Shown here: one piece after another, positions 44,092 to 52,741 of the stretch
Layout: the number at the start of each line of letters is the position of its first letter
How positions within the stretch are numbered: position 1 is the stretch's first letter
DNA from: Salinispora cortesiana
GTDB lineage: Bacteria > Actinomycetota > Actinomycetes > Mycobacteriales > Micromonosporaceae
DNA length: 64,000 bases
Reading direction: 5' to 3'
Assembly (NCBI RefSeq): GCF_000484695.1
Contig: NZ_AXVR01000022.1
Location: forward strand, 1-64,000
Notes under the pieces: generated by a model
The model's input: the letters and a program-made list of their open reading frames with translations, nothing else
The model's database searches: none
Told to the model about the DNA's origin: nothing
Program-made: the position numbers and the translations under genes

Positions 44092-44649
44092 GTGATCGAC
44101 GAAACCCTCCTCGAGGCCGAGGAGAAGATGGAGCGTGCCATCGAGCACGCCAAGGAGGAGTTCGGGGCCATCCGTACGGGCCGCGCCAACGCCGCCATGT
44201 TCTCCAAGATCATTATCGACTACTACGGCAGCCCGACCCCGTTGCCGCAGATGGCGTCGATCGGGGTGCCGGAGCCCCGTATGGTCATCATCAAGCCGTA
44301 CGACACCTCGCAGACCAACGCCATGGAAAGGGCGATCCGCGACTCCGACCTTGGGGTAAACCCCAACAATGAGGGTAACCAGCTGCGCATTCTGCTCCCG
44401 CAGATGACCGAGGAACGCCGCCGCGAGATGATCAAGGTGGCTCGGCACAAGGGGGAGGAGGCCAAGGTGGCGGTCCGCAACGTCCGCCGCAAGGCCAAGG
44501 AGGAGCTGGACCGGCTGGTCAAGGCCGGTGAGGTCGGCGAGGACGACGGGCGCCGTGCAGAGAAGGAGCTGGACGATCTGACCCAGCGCTTCGTCGGTAC
44601 CGTGGACGAGTTGATCAAGCATAAGGAAGCCGAGCTGCTCGAGGTCTGA
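44092..44649 (+). CDS. frr: Ribosome recycling factor
   Basis: This 185-residue RRF splits post-termination ribosomes with EF-G. The GTG at 44092 is preceded by AAGGAGG and GAGGAG. It starts [19 protein letters not shown] and contains the RTGRA motif ([12 protein letters not shown]), the domain II segment [19 protein letters not shown] and the C-terminal helix [18 protein letters not shown]. Length and motifs are canonical. It is followed by a strong terminator. Confidence 0.98.
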   Translation: MIDETLLEAEEKMERAIEHAKEEFGAIRTGRANAAMFSKIIIDYYGSPTPLPQMASIGVPEPRMVIIKPYDTSQTNAMERAIRDSDLGVNPNNEGNQLRILLPQMTEERRREMIKVARHKGEEAKVAVRNVRRKAKEELDRLVKAGEVGEDDGRRAEKELDDLTQRFVGTVDELIKHKEAELLEV

Positions 44650-44670
44650 CCTCGCTGCCCGACTGCTGAC

Positions 44671-44712
44671 GCGGCACCGGCGACCACGCCCCTTCGGGGC
44701 CGCCGGTGCCGC
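44671..44712 (+). terminator. Terminator after frr
   Basis: GCGGCACCGGCG (44671-44682) pairs perfectly with CGCCGGTGCCGC (44701-44712). An inner GCCCC-TTC-GGGGC hairpin (44688-44700) sits in the loop, and CCTTCTGT follows. Confidence 0.75.
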
Positions 44713-44802
44713 CCTTCTGTCGCGGCTCGGCACCGCACCGGCCGTCTCGGTGACTGCTCGGGGTGGTGGAGGCGGTTTCGGATGCCGGGGTGGCGAGTGC
44801 AG

Positions 44803-44808
44803 TAGGCT
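44803..44808 (+). promoter_or_regulatory. Candidate -10 box for cdsA
   Basis: TAGGCT lies about 90 nt before the uORF and 145 nt before cdsA, consistent with a leader RNA. Confidence 0.3.
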
Positions 44809-44900
44809 CGGCTCGATTCTCGGGCACCCGGCGGTGAATGGCGGGGATCGACCGGCCGACCCGTCGGTCAACCAGAGGGAACATCATTCGGGTAGGGGAC

Positions 44901-44954
44901 ATGGTTGTGGTTGTGCGTCTGGTCGTCGGTTTCGTCTCCCCTCCCGGTGCGTGA
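44901..44954 (+). CDS. Micro-ORF (17 aa) ending on the cdsA start
   Basis: ATG 44901 follows GTAGGGG and opens a 17-codon frame encoding mostly Val, Leu, Pro and Gly (MVVVVRLVVGFVSPPGA). Its TGA shares the A of the cdsA ATG (TGATG at 44952-44956). cdsA has no ribosome-binding site of its own, so reinitiation or coupling is plausible. The frame is short and could be chance. Confidence 0.35.
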   Translation: MVVVVRLVVGFVSPPGA

Positions 44955-46270
44955 TGTCCCCCGTTGACCCATACGGCAGCGCCGAACCGCACGGTTGGGA
45001 ACGGCCGGCCTCCGCCGCGCCGTGGCCCGACCGGGAGCTCGAGCCGGAGGTGCGGAGCCGCGGGTTCGCCGTCTCCCCGGACCGACCCGCCGAATCCCGG
45101 GGTATTCCGCAGGCGGATCCCGGTGCGGTGACTCGCGACGCCGCCGCGATGGTTCGGCGCCGGGAAGCCCCCGGTTACGACCGCGGTGCCGGCCGGCATG
45201 GCCGGTCGCCGGCGGAGCCGGCGGGCGGGCCCGACCGGTTCCCGAGTAGCGGCCACCACGCCCCCGCCGACGACCGGGACTACCCGACCGCCCAACAGGC
45301 TCCGATCCGGGACACCCCGGTCGGCTCCGAGCACCCCACGGCCCAGCTTCAGCCGGTCCCCGACGACGACGATCCGGCCGCGCAGCCCCCACCGCGGGGG
45401 CGGCGTCGGCCGGGACGGCGCCGTGCCACCGGCGCCGCTGCCCGACAGCGGTCGTCCGGCAAGGCCGGCCGTAACCTGCCGGCGGCCATCGGAGTGGGGG
45501 TCGGTCTCGGTGCCCTCATTCTCGTGCCCCTCTTTCTCTACCCGTTTGCGTTTGTGGTGGTCGTCGCGGGGGCGCTGGCGGTCGGTTGTTGGGAGATGAC
45601 CCGAGCGGTCAGTCGCGCGGGTGTCCACCCGCCGCTGGTCCCGCTGGCCGCGGGGAGCGTGCTGGTCTCCGGGTTGGCCTGGTTCGCCGGGCCCGATGCG
45701 TTGACCCTCGGCTTGGTCGTCACGGTGCTCGGCGCCCTGGTGTGGCGACTGGGTGACGGGCTGGCCGGGTTCCGCCGGGATGCCCTCGCGTCCACCCTGA
45801 TCGCTGTCTACGTACCGTTTCTCGGTGGTTTTGCCGCGCTGATGGCGGCGGCGGAGGACGGGGCGCTGCGGGTGTTGGTGACAATGGCCGCGGTGGTGCT
45901 CTCCGACACCGGTGGGTATGCGGCCGGAGCGAACTTCGGTCGGCATCCGATGGCGCCGACGATCAGCCCGAAGAAGTCCTGGGAGGGGCTGGCGGGTTCG
46001 CTCGGCGCGGCAGCCCTCGGTGGTGCCCTGCTGATCTGGCTGCTCTTCGATGTGGCGCCCTGGTGGGGAGCGCTCTTCGGGGTGGCTGTCTCGGCCGCGG
46101 CCGTCCTGGGCGACCTGGCCGAGTCCATGATCAAACGAGACCTCGGGGTGAAGGACATGAGTAACCTGCTGCCGGGGCACGGTGGCCTGATGGACCGGCT
46201 CGACTCGGTTCTCTTCGCCCTCCCGACGGCGTACCTGTTGCTGGCGCTCTTCGCTCCGGTGACGGGCTGA
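44954..46270 (+). CDS. cdsA: Phosphatidate cytidylyltransferase CdsA
   Basis: This 438-residue enzyme makes CDP-diacylglycerol from phosphatidate and CTP at the membrane. From the ATG at 44954 there is a hydrophilic, Pro/Arg/Asp-rich N-terminal extension of about 165 residues. Eight or so membrane segments follow, beginning NLPAAIGVGVGLGALILVP. The family signature is visible as KDMSNLLPGHGGLMDRLDS near the C-terminus, with KKSWEGLAGSL before it. The disordered extension is longer than in most CdsA proteins but similar extensions occur in actinomycetes. The start is preceded by a micro-ORF. Confidence 0.94.
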   Translation: MSPVDPYGSAEPHGWERPASAAPWPDRELEPEVRSRGFAVSPDRPAESRGIPQADPGAVTRDAAAMVRRREAPGYDRGAGRHGRSPAEPAGGPDRFPSSGHHAPADDRDYPTAQQAPIRDTPVGSEHPTAQLQPVPDDDDPAAQPPPRGRRRPGRRRATGAAARQRSSGKAGRNLPAAIGVGVGLGALILVPLFLYPFAFVVVVAGALAVGCWEMTRAVSRAGVHPPLVPLAAGSVLVSGLAWFAGPDALTLGLVVTVLGALVWRLGDGLAGFRRDALASTLIAVYVPFLGGFAALMAAAEDGALRVLVTMAAVVLSDTGGYAAGANFGRHPMAPTISPKKSWEGLAGSLGAAALGGALLIWLLFDVAPWWGALFGVAVSAAAVLGDLAESMIKRDLGVKDMSNLLPGHGGLMDRLDSVLFALPTAYLLLALFAPVTG

Positions 46271-46383
46271 GTCGTGGGCAACCCGGTGCCCCCCGCCGGG
46301 CACGCCCCGCCGCCATCAGTGTTGTCGGCCGGGTCGGGGCGAGGCTGGCGGATCCACAGCGGTGCGTTCCGGTCCCGGCGTGA

Positions 46384-46389
46384 CAGACT
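46384..46389 (+). promoter_or_regulatory. Candidate -10 box, near-leaderless rlmN
   Basis: CAGACT ends 9 nt before the ATG at 46399. Confidence 0.35.
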
Positions 46390-46398
46390 GGATGGGTC

Positions 46399-47517
46399 AT
46401 GACGAGCCTGCCCTTGACCCCGGTCAACCCCGACGCCTCCGCCCGCCGCGCGGCGATGCCCCCGCGGCACCTCGCCGACCTCGATCTCGCCGGTCGCCAG
46501 GCTCTGGTCGCAGAGCTGGGCGAGCCGCGGTTCCGGGCTCGGCAGGTGTCGACCCACTACTTCGGCCGCTTGGTCCGTGATCCGGAGCAGATGACTGACC
46601 TGCCGTCGGCCACGCGGGAGAAGCTGGCCGACCAGTTGCTGCCCACCCTGTTGACGCCGGTGCGGGAGCTGGCGTGTGACGACGGGGCCACCCACAAGGC
46701 GCTCTGGCGCCTGCACGACGGCTCGCTGGTCGAGAGCGTGCTGATGGGCTATCCGGACCGGGTGACGGTCTGTCTCTCCAGCCAGGCGGGGTGCGGGATG
46801 GCCTGCCCCTTCTGCGCGACCGGCCAGGCGGGCCTGACCCGCAACCTCTCCACCGCCGAGATCGTCGACCAGGCGGTCTATCTGGCCGGCGTGGCCGCCT
46901 CCGGTGCGGTCGCCGGCTCCCCACCGCGGCTGTCTCGCGTGGTGTTCATGGGGATGGGGGAGCCACTGGCCAACTACAACCGGGTGCTGGCGGCGATTCG
47001 CCGGCTGGTGGCGCCCTCGCCGGAAGGACTCGGGCTGTCCCAGCGGCACATCACCGTTTCCACGGTGGGTCTGGTCCCTGCCATCCGTCGACTGGCCAGC
47101 GAAGACCTCTCCGTGACCCTTGCGTTGTCGCTGCATGCGCCCGATGATGAGCTGCGCGACGAACTTGTGCCCGTCAACCAGCGCTGGAAGGTGTCCGAGG
47201 TGCTGGAGGCGGCCTGGGAGTACGCGGACCGCACGGGACGTCGCGTGTCGATCGAATACGCAATGATCAAGGACGTGAACGACCAGCCGTGGCGAGCCGA
47301 CCTGCTTGGGCGGCTGCTGGCCGGCCGGTTGGCCCATGTGAACCTGATCCCGCTCAACCCCACTCCGGGTAGCCGCTGGGATGCGAGCCCGAAGCCGGTC
47401 GAGCGGGAGTTTGTCCGGCGGTTGCGCGCCGCCGGGGTCTCCACGACAGTGCGGGACACCCGGGGGCGTGAGATCGACGGAGCGTGTGGTCAGCTCGCTG
47501 CGGCCGAGGGGCAATGA
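46399..47517 (+). CDS. rlmN: 23S rRNA/tRNA (adenine-C2)-methyltransferase RlmN
   Basis: This 372-residue radical SAM enzyme methylates A2503 of 23S rRNA and A37 of some tRNAs. The iron-sulfur motif CxxxCxxC is in [35 protein letters not shown] is the SAM-binding GEPL motif. The methyl-carrying Cys is in the C-terminal [15 protein letters not shown]. The N-terminal HhH-like domain lies before residue 90. Position after cdsA is conserved in actinobacteria. Confidence 0.96.
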   Translation: MTSLPLTPVNPDASARRAAMPPRHLADLDLAGRQALVAELGEPRFRARQVSTHYFGRLVRDPEQMTDLPSATREKLADQLLPTLLTPVRELACDDGATHKALWRLHDGSLVESVLMGYPDRVTVCLSSQAGCGMACPFCATGQAGLTRNLSTAEIVDQAVYLAGVAASGAVAGSPPRLSRVVFMGMGEPLANYNRVLAAIRRLVAPSPEGLGLSQRHITVSTVGLVPAIRRLASEDLSVTLALSLHAPDDELRDELVPVNQRWKVSEVLEAAWEYADRTGRRVSIEYAMIKDVNDQPWRADLLGRLLAGRLAHVNLIPLNPTPGSRWDASPKPVEREFVRRLRAAGVSTTVRDTRGREIDGACGQLAAAEGQ

Positions 47518-47568
47518 GAGCGTGGGGGCCGGGGAAACCCGGCGGAGCGAATGAGACCAGGAGACATA

Positions 47569-48723
47569 GTGGCGAGTCAGGGTCAGCGTTTCCGGCGTAA
47601 GTCGCTGCGCCGGGGATACAAGGTTGACGAGGTGGATGTCTTCCTCGACCGGGTCGAGGCCACGCTGGACGGGCAGCCGGTGGGCGCGCCCGTGTCCGCG
47701 CAGGAAGTTCACGACGTCGTCTTCCGGGTCCGATTCAACGGCTATGACGAGTGGCAAGTCGATCTTCACCTCGACCGGGTCGAACGGCAGCTTGCCGACT
47801 TGGAGGAGCAGGGCGGCCTCTCGGCCCCGGCGGCCGACCCGCACCCGCCCGAGCGGATGGGCCCGCCGGATCGGATGGGTCCGCCGGATCGGATGGGTCC
47901 GCCGGATCGGATGGGTCCGCCCGACCAGTTCGGCCCGCCGGAGCGGATGGGTCCACCGAGACACGACGAGCGGGGCATCGCCCCGGAGCAACAGCCGATG
48001 CCACCCCGGTTCATGCCGGCGCAGCCCGGGGGCCCGTACGGCCGGTACGACGACACCACCGGCTCCTACTCCGGCGGCTACGACGCCCCCCGCGGCGGCT
48101 ACGAACCGCCCCGCCCTCCGGCCGCCCCGTACGGTCCCGGTGGCCAGCCGCGGGGCCCGGCCACGGGCGGCTACGGCCCCGACGAGCCGCGGTTTGACGG
48201 CTTCGAGGCGGGTCGGCATGGGCGTCCCGACATGACGACCGAGATGCGGATGCCGGAGCGAGGGCGGGAGATGGGCGCTCCGCCCCCACCGCAGCCCGGC
48301 TTCGGCGGCCCGCCGGCCGTCCCCAGCCCACCCGCGCCCCCTGCGCCCCCCGGGCCGCCTCCGCCGCAGCCCGGCTTCGGCAACCCGCCCGCGCCCCCCG
48401 GGCCGTCGATGGCGGCTCCGCCCGGGCCTGCCGGCCCGCCGATGGGAGGACCGCCCATGGCCGGCCCGCCGGGCAGCGACCTCTACCGGGTCGACCAGAT
48501 CCGCCGCAGCTTCCAGGTTCGTCGCTTCGGCAGCGGGTACGACCCGGACCAGGTCGACCGCTTCTTCGACAGCCTGCTCGGCGGGATGCAGGGGCGGAAT
48601 CCGATGCCGGTGAACCCGCGCGACCTGGGCACGCTCCGTTTCGGCCTGGTCCAGGGCGGCTACTTCGAGGAGGAGGTTGACGCCGCCCTGCAGAATGTGC
48701 AGGACGTCCTGCTTGGTCGTTGA
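47569..48723 (+). CDS. DivIVA-motif protein with MGPPDR repeats
   Basis: This 384-residue protein is read from the GTG at 47569 (GGAG 5 nt upstream; ATG 47551 is in frame but lacks one). The N-terminus, SQGQRFRRKSLRRGYKVDEV, carries a DivIVA-like membrane-targeting motif (DVFLDRVEATLDG). The middle, about residues 95-300, is disordered Pro/Gly-rich sequence with hexapeptide repeats MGPPDR and proline runs. The C-terminus has a second DivIVA-like motif, VRRFGSGYDPDQVDRFFDS. DivIVA-domain proteins recognise curved membranes at poles and septa. This two-motif variant may bridge or scaffold, but its role is unknown. It is followed by a palindromic terminator. Confidence 0.85.
   Translation: MASQGQRFRRKSLRRGYKVDEVDVFLDRVEATLDGQPVGAPVSAQEVHDVVFRVRFNGYDEWQVDLHLDRVERQLADLEEQGGLSAPAADPHPPERMGPPDRMGPPDRMGPPDRMGPPDQFGPPERMGPPRHDERGIAPEQQPMPPRFMPAQPGGPYGRYDDTTGSYSGGYDAPRGGYEPPRPPAAPYGPGGQPRGPATGGYGPDEPRFDGFEAGRHGRPDMTTEMRMPERGREMGAPPPPQPGFGGPPAVPSPPAPPAPPGPPPPQPGFGNPPAPPGPSMAAPPGPAGPPMGGPPMAGPPGSDLYRVDQIRRSFQVRRFGSGYDPDQVDRFFDSLLGGMQGRNPMPVNPRDLGTLRFGLVQGGYFEEEVDAALQNVQDVLLGR
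47855..47965. repeat. 18-bp tandem repeats in the DivIVA-motif gene
   Basis: Units of GGTCCGCCGGATCGGATG encode MGPPDR in at least three near-identical copies, with diverged neighbours (MGPPDQ/FGPPER/MGPPR). Confidence 0.8.
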
Positions 48724-48737
48724 CCTCGGAACAACAC

Positions 48738-48779
48738 CGGGTTGACCCCCCGGAACGACACGCCGGGTTGACCCCGGAA
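48738..48779. repeat. Direct repeats before the palindromic terminator
   Basis: CCGGGTTGACCCCCCGGAA and CCGGGTTGACCCCGGAA lie about 25 bp apart. Each is itself a small hairpin (CCGGG...CCCGG). They precede the terminator at 48781. Confidence 0.6.
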
Positions 48780-48780
48780 T

Positions 48781-48825
48781 AGCGCTGTGGCCCGCTCCCT
48801 GACTCAGGGAGCGGGCCACAGCGCT
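48781..48825. terminator. Bidirectional terminator, perfect 22-bp palindrome
   Basis: The 22 bases at 48781-48802 (AGCGCTGTGGCCCGCTCCCT followed by GA) are followed by a single C and their exact reverse complement (48804-48825). It lies between the DivIVA-motif gene and the convergent DUF2631-like gene. Confidence 0.75.
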
Positions 48826-48842
48826 ACGGCGTACGGTGCGGG

Positions 48843-49064
48843 CTACGGGCGAAGCCCGCTGCGCCGGAGCACGATGTCGCCGACGACGATCGCCAGCAGC
48901 AGAACGGCGAGGCCGATCAGCCAGAGGTCCTCGACCCTGCCCTCGTGGTTACCGCAGATCATTGCCAGCAGCGACAGCGCGACGACCACCGCGCCGATCC
49001 GTCCGGACCTGCGGTGCCCGGGCTTGTGTTGGTCCGGAGACGTAACCGGCTCGCTTCCTGCCAC
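48843..49064 (-). CDS. Small two-helix membrane protein (DUF2631-like)
   Basis: This 73-residue protein is read from the GTG at 49064 with a GGAAGGA-like site upstream. It starts VAGSEPVTSPDQHKPGHRRS. Two hydrophobic segments follow, RIGAVVVALSLLAMICGN and WLIGLAVLLLAIVVGDIVL, ending with basic RRSGLRP. Small proteins like this, annotated DUF2631, occur near rlmN and dxr in actinobacteria, and the fit is by context and topology only. A CAGACT box about 50 nt upstream may be its promoter. Confidence 0.7.
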   Translation of the reverse strand: MAGSEPVTSPDQHKPGHRRSGRIGAVVVALSLLAMICGNHEGRVEDLWLIGLAVLLLAIVVGDIVLRRSGLRP

Positions 49065-49304
49065 TGTCGGTCCTTCCCTCGTGAGCTGATCTGCGGTCAA
49101 GTCTGGCACGCCTCCTACCGGCCCCGGCGCTGGGTCCGACCATCTCCCGGGCCGGAGTCGTTGCGACGCCGGGATCCCACGCCGGCCGGTACGAGAGGTG
49201 TTGTCGCCCATGGACGGCACTACCGGCGTCGCGGCATGGTGGCGAGAGCGGCTCCGGTAGGTTCTGACGTGAACCTTGTTATGTCTGCTAAAGGGAGAAC
49301 TGCG
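49065..49304. other. Divergent intergenic region
   Basis: This region of about 240 bp lies between the DUF2631-like gene and the MBL-Rieske gene. It holds a CAGACT box (minus) and a TAGGTT box (plus, 49258). No RNA gene or repeat was seen. Confidence 0.5.
49258..49263 (+). promoter_or_regulatory. Candidate -10 box for the MBL-Rieske gene
   Basis: TAGGTT lies 5 nt before a GTG at 49269 that is in frame with the chosen start. It could therefore drive a leaderless longer form or a short leader to 49305. Confidence 0.35.
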
Positions 49305-50897
49305 GTGCGAGTGACCGGTACCGGGCACGCCAGCATGCGGATCGACACTCCCGCGGGGAGCATCCTGTGCGACCCGTGGGTCAACCCGGCGTACTTCGCC
49401 TCGTGGTTTCCGTTCCCCGACAACTCCCAACTCGACTGGGCGGCGCTGGGCGACGTTGACTACCTCTACGTCTCGCACCTGCACCGGGACCACTTCGACG
49501 CGGCGCACCTCAAGCGGTACGTGTCGAAGCGGGCCACCGTGCTGCTGCCCGCCTTCCCGACCTCGGAGATGGAGGACGAGCTTCGGGAGCTGGGGTTCAC
49601 CCAGTTCCTGAAGGCGCCGAACGAGGAGGTCGTCGACCTGGGTGGCGGCCTGAAGGTCATGATCCAGGCGCTGACCAGCCCGACCGACGGACCGATCGGG
49701 GACTCGTCGCTCTGGGTGGAGCACGACGGGGTCCGGTTGCTCAACCAGAACGACGCCCGCCCCACCGACCTCAGCGTCTTCACCGAGCTGGGCCACGTGC
49801 ACGCACACATGCTCCAGTTTTCTGGGGCGATCTGGTATCCCATGGTCTACGAGCTGCCGAACGCCGCCAAGACCGCGTTCGGCAAGCAGAAGCGGGACCG
49901 GCAGTTCGACCGGACCTGGCGCTACATCGACGACCTGAAGGCCGACCACGTCTTCCCGATCGCCGGCCCGCCGTGCTTCCTCGACGACACGCTGTGGCAG
50001 TTCAACGACATCCACGGCGACGAGGGCAACATCTTCCCCGACCAGTCGGTGTTCCTGGACGAGTACGCCAAGGTCGGCGGCACCAACGGGGTGGTGCTGC
50101 TGCCGGGCAGCGTCGCCGAGGTCACCGCCGACGGCTGCCAGACCACCCACCCGGTGCCGGTGGCGGAGTTCTTCGCCAACAAGGTCGCCCACCTCGAAGA
50201 GATGCGGGAACGCAAGCAGCCGATCATCGCGGCGGAGAAGGCGTCCTGGCGGCACCCGGAGGTGGATGTCCTGGGGGAGATGCAGCGCCGCATCGAGCCG
50301 TTGCTGAACGAGTCGATCTATCTGGCCAAGGGGGTCGGCGGCCCGGTCCGCTTCGACCTGGTCGATGTTGACGACGCGGGTACGGAGACCGTCGAGTCCA
50401 TCGTGGTGGACTTCCCCGGCAAGCAGGTCCGCCCGTACGCCGACGAGAAGGTGCGCTACCGGTTCCGCACCGAGCGGGCGCTGATCGAGCACCTGCTGCA
50501 CATCGGCGAGGTCGACTGGGTCAACTCGCTCTTTCTGTCCTGCCGGTTCTCCGCGGCGCGGATCGGCCAGTACAACGAGTTCGTCTACGCCTTCTTCAAG
50601 TGCCTCTCCCAGGAGCGGTTGCAGTACGCCGAGGGCTGGTACGACGAGCACGAGCGGGCGGTCGACGCGGAGGACATCACCCTCGGCGACTGGGTGGTGC
50701 AGCGGCGTTGCCCGCACCTCAAGGCGGACCTGAGCCGGTTCGGCATCGTGGCGGACGACCAGCTCACCTGCCAGCTGCACGGCTGGCGCTTCGACCTGGC
50801 CAGCGGAAGGTGCCTGACCAGCGTCGGCCACAAGATCCGTGCCGAGCGCGCCGACGAGCAGACCCCCGCCCCGGTCGTCGAGACGACGACGACCTGA
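49305..50897 (+). CDS. Metallo-beta-lactamase fold/Rieske [2Fe-2S] fusion oxygenase-like protein
   Basis: This 530-residue protein is read from the GTG at 49305 (GGGAG 7 nt upstream); ATG 49281 and GTG 49269 are in-frame alternatives. Residues about 1-260 have an MBL-like fold with the metal motif SHLHRDHFD and TGHASMRIDTPAGSILCDPW, as in UlaG/CMP-sialate hydroxylase-type proteins. The C-terminal part carries a Rieske centre, CPHLKADLS and CQLHGWRFDL (two Cys, two His). MBL plus Rieske in one chain resembles CMP-N-acetylneuraminate hydroxylase, but the Rieske here is C-terminal and the substrate is unknown. An electron-transfer partner is not evident nearby. Confidence 0.8.
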   Translation: MRVTGTGHASMRIDTPAGSILCDPWVNPAYFASWFPFPDNSQLDWAALGDVDYLYVSHLHRDHFDAAHLKRYVSKRATVLLPAFPTSEMEDELRELGFTQFLKAPNEEVVDLGGGLKVMIQALTSPTDGPIGDSSLWVEHDGVRLLNQNDARPTDLSVFTELGHVHAHMLQFSGAIWYPMVYELPNAAKTAFGKQKRDRQFDRTWRYIDDLKADHVFPIAGPPCFLDDTLWQFNDIHGDEGNIFPDQSVFLDEYAKVGGTNGVVLLPGSVAEVTADGCQTTHPVPVAEFFANKVAHLEEMRERKQPIIAAEKASWRHPEVDVLGEMQRRIEPLLNESIYLAKGVGGPVRFDLVDVDDAGTETVESIVVDFPGKQVRPYADEKVRYRFRTERALIEHLLHIGEVDWVNSLFLSCRFSAARIGQYNEFVYAFFKCLSQERLQYAEGWYDEHERAVDAEDITLGDWVVQRRCPHLKADLSRFGIVADDQLTCQLHGWRFDLASGRCLTSVGHKIRAERADEQTPAPVVETTTT

Positions 50898-50979
50898 GCC
50901 CCGTTCGGCCCCACGCCGCGGCCCGTTCGATGAAGAGCACCGGCCCCGCGTAGCTCCGGCTGCGCGGCGGCTGTTTCAT

Positions 50980-51021
50980 CCGGCGCATCCTCACCGCCCG
51001 AGGTCGGTGAGGATGCGCCGG
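50980..51021. terminator. Bidirectional hairpin, perfect 17-bp stem
   Basis: CCGGCGCATCCTCACCG (50980-50996) pairs with CGGTGAGGATGCGCCGG (51005-51021) around CCCGAGGT. It overlaps the 3' end of the minus-strand oxidoreductase gene and separates the two convergent genes. Confidence 0.65.
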
Positions 51022-52616
51022 GCGGCGTTGTGGCCGGACGCGCCGATGACACTGCCGGCCGGGTGACAGCCGGCGCTGCCCGCGTACACGCCGTCGATCC
51101 CGGTGGCGTACGGCATCCGGTCGGTGAACGACACCGTGTTGTCCACGTGGTGGATGTGCCCACCGGTGATGCCGAAGTGCGCCTCGATGCCGGGTGGGGC
51201 CAGCGGTACGGCGTCGGCGATCAGGGCCCCGGTGCCCGGGGCGTACCGCTCGCAGATCGCCACCAGCCGCGCCACGTACCCGGGTAGCGCCTCTGCCCAG
51301 GTGCGGTCCGCCAACGCGTACGGCACCGACTGCACGAAGAGCGCCGACGAGTGGTGCCCGGCGGCGTCGGAGAGCGTCGGGTCGACGGTGGTGTGCAGGT
51401 ACCACTCGATCGTCGGCTCCTGGGGCAGCCGCCCGGCCCGCACATCGGCCCACATCGCGCGCAGCCCCGCCAGCGGCGTGTCCCGGGTGTCGCCGGGGGC
51501 GGAGCCGGGCAGCAGGTGGATGGTGGACCCGAACGGGCTGGGGGCGCCTTCCGGTAGGCAGGAGAAGCGCGGCAAGCCGGTCAGCGCCAGGTTGAGCTTG
51601 AGCGTGGTGCCGGGGCGGCGGACCGCCGCCATCCGGTCGGTCAGCGACACCGGGAGCGCACCGTCGGGGAGCAGCTCCATCAGCCGGTACGGGTCGCAGG
51701 CCCCCAGCACCACGGACGCGGCAACGCTCTGCCCGTCGGCGAGCCGGACACCGGAGGCGGCACCCCCGTGCAGGGTGATCGCGCTGACCGGCGTACGGGT
51801 GTGGATGGTGGCGCCGGCGGCGCGCGCGGCGTCGGCGAAGGTCCGGGAGACGGTACCCATGCCCCCCTTGGCGATCATCCAGGTGCCGTCGGCGCCGGGA
51901 AGCCGGCACATGTTGTGAACCAGGAAGTTGTGCCCGGTGCCGGGGTCGTCCGGCCCGGCGTTGACCCCGGAGAGGCCGTCGGTCACCGCGTACATGCTGA
52001 CCAGCAGCTCGGAGTGGAAGTCGAAGCGGGCCAGGTAGTCGACGACCGAGCCGCGGACCAGGTCGACGAAGATCTGGCGTAGCGCCGGCCGGACGTACCG
52101 TTCGGCGGTCTCCTCGACCGGCAGCGGCTCGGCCAGCCAGGCCGGCGCCAGGTCCGCGCGCAGCGCGGCCAGTTCGGCGTGGAGCGCGGCGTCGGCGGCG
52201 ACGTCGGCGGGGGAGAAGAACTCGGCCAGCTGTCGCCGGGTCGCGTTCGGGTCACGGCCGAAGAGCAGGTACGGCGAGCCGGGCCCGCCCGGGGTGGGCA
52301 GAAAGTAGTGCGGGTCGCGCCGCAGCACCGGGATGCGGACGTCGAGCCGGGCGAGCAGCTCCGGGGGCATTAGCCCGAGCAGGTATGACCCGGTGGAGTG
52401 GCGCAGTTCCGGCACCCGGGGAAACGGTGTCTCGGTGCGGGCCGCGCCGCCGACCACGTCGGCCGCCTCCAGCACCAGCACGTCCAGCCCGGCTCGGGCC
52501 AGCAGGATCGCCGACACCAGCCCGTTGTGTCCGGCGCCGACGACGGCGACGTCCACCCGCCGCGGGAGCTGGGTCTGCGGTTGGGCCCGCAACGTCGAGG
52601 TCGCCTGCCGATCCAT
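50991..52616 (-). CDS. FAD-dependent phytoene desaturase-like oxidoreductase
   Basis: This 541-residue flavoprotein of the CrtI/phytoene dehydrogenase-like (NAD(P)/FAD) group has an N-terminal dinucleotide-binding motif VAVVGAGHNGLVSAILLA followed by LVLEAADVVGGAARTE. The C-terminal FAD-binding block is GIDGVYAGSAGCHPAGSV. Related actinobacterial proteins are often annotated as all-trans-retinol or carotenoid oxidoreductases, but no carotenoid genes are in this window. The ATG at 52616 is 6 nt after TATCTT on the minus strand, supporting a leaderless start. It is convergent with the MBL-Rieske gene. Confidence 0.85.
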   Translation of the reverse strand: MDRQATSTLRAQPQTQLPRRVDVAVVGAGHNGLVSAILLARAGLDVLVLEAADVVGGAARTETPFPRVPELRHSTGSYLLGLMPPELLARLDVRIPVLRRDPHYFLPTPGGPGSPYLLFGRDPNATRRQLAEFFSPADVAADAALHAELAALRADLAPAWLAEPLPVEETAERYVRPALRQIFVDLVRGSVVDYLARFDFHSELLVSMYAVTDGLSGVNAGPDDPGTGHNFLVHNMCRLPGADGTWMIAKGGMGTVSRTFADAARAAGATIHTRTPVSAITLHGGAASGVRLADGQSVAASVVLGACDPYRLMELLPDGALPVSLTDRMAAVRRPGTTLKLNLALTGLPRFSCLPEGAPSPFGSTIHLLPGSAPGDTRDTPLAGLRAMWADVRAGRLPQEPTIEWYLHTTVDPTLSDAAGHHSSALFVQSVPYALADRTWAEALPGYVARLVAICERYAPGTGALIADAVPLAPPGIEAHFGITGGHIHHVDNTVSFTDRMPYATGIDGVYAGSAGCHPAGSVIGASGHNAARRILTDLGR

Positions 52617-52622
52617 GCAGCG

Positions 52623-52628
52623 AAGATA
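52623..52628 (-). promoter_or_regulatory. Candidate -10 box, leaderless oxidoreductase gene
   Basis: TATCTT on the minus strand ends 6 nt before the ATG at 52616. Confidence 0.45.
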
Positions 52629-52741
52629 GCGGTCGATCTGCCCCTGGGCTACCCCGGCACCGCGCGTGGGTGGGAACGGCGCGGCGGTTGGGCTGGGGTC
52701 GCGCGGGCCTGGTCAGCTACTGCCGGGCCCGCGCGACGCGT

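Noticed and set aside
44615..48819. Long minus-strand frames opposite cdsA, rlmN and the DivIVA-motif gene
   Set aside because: They mirror the codon structure of the plus-strand genes and lack domains.
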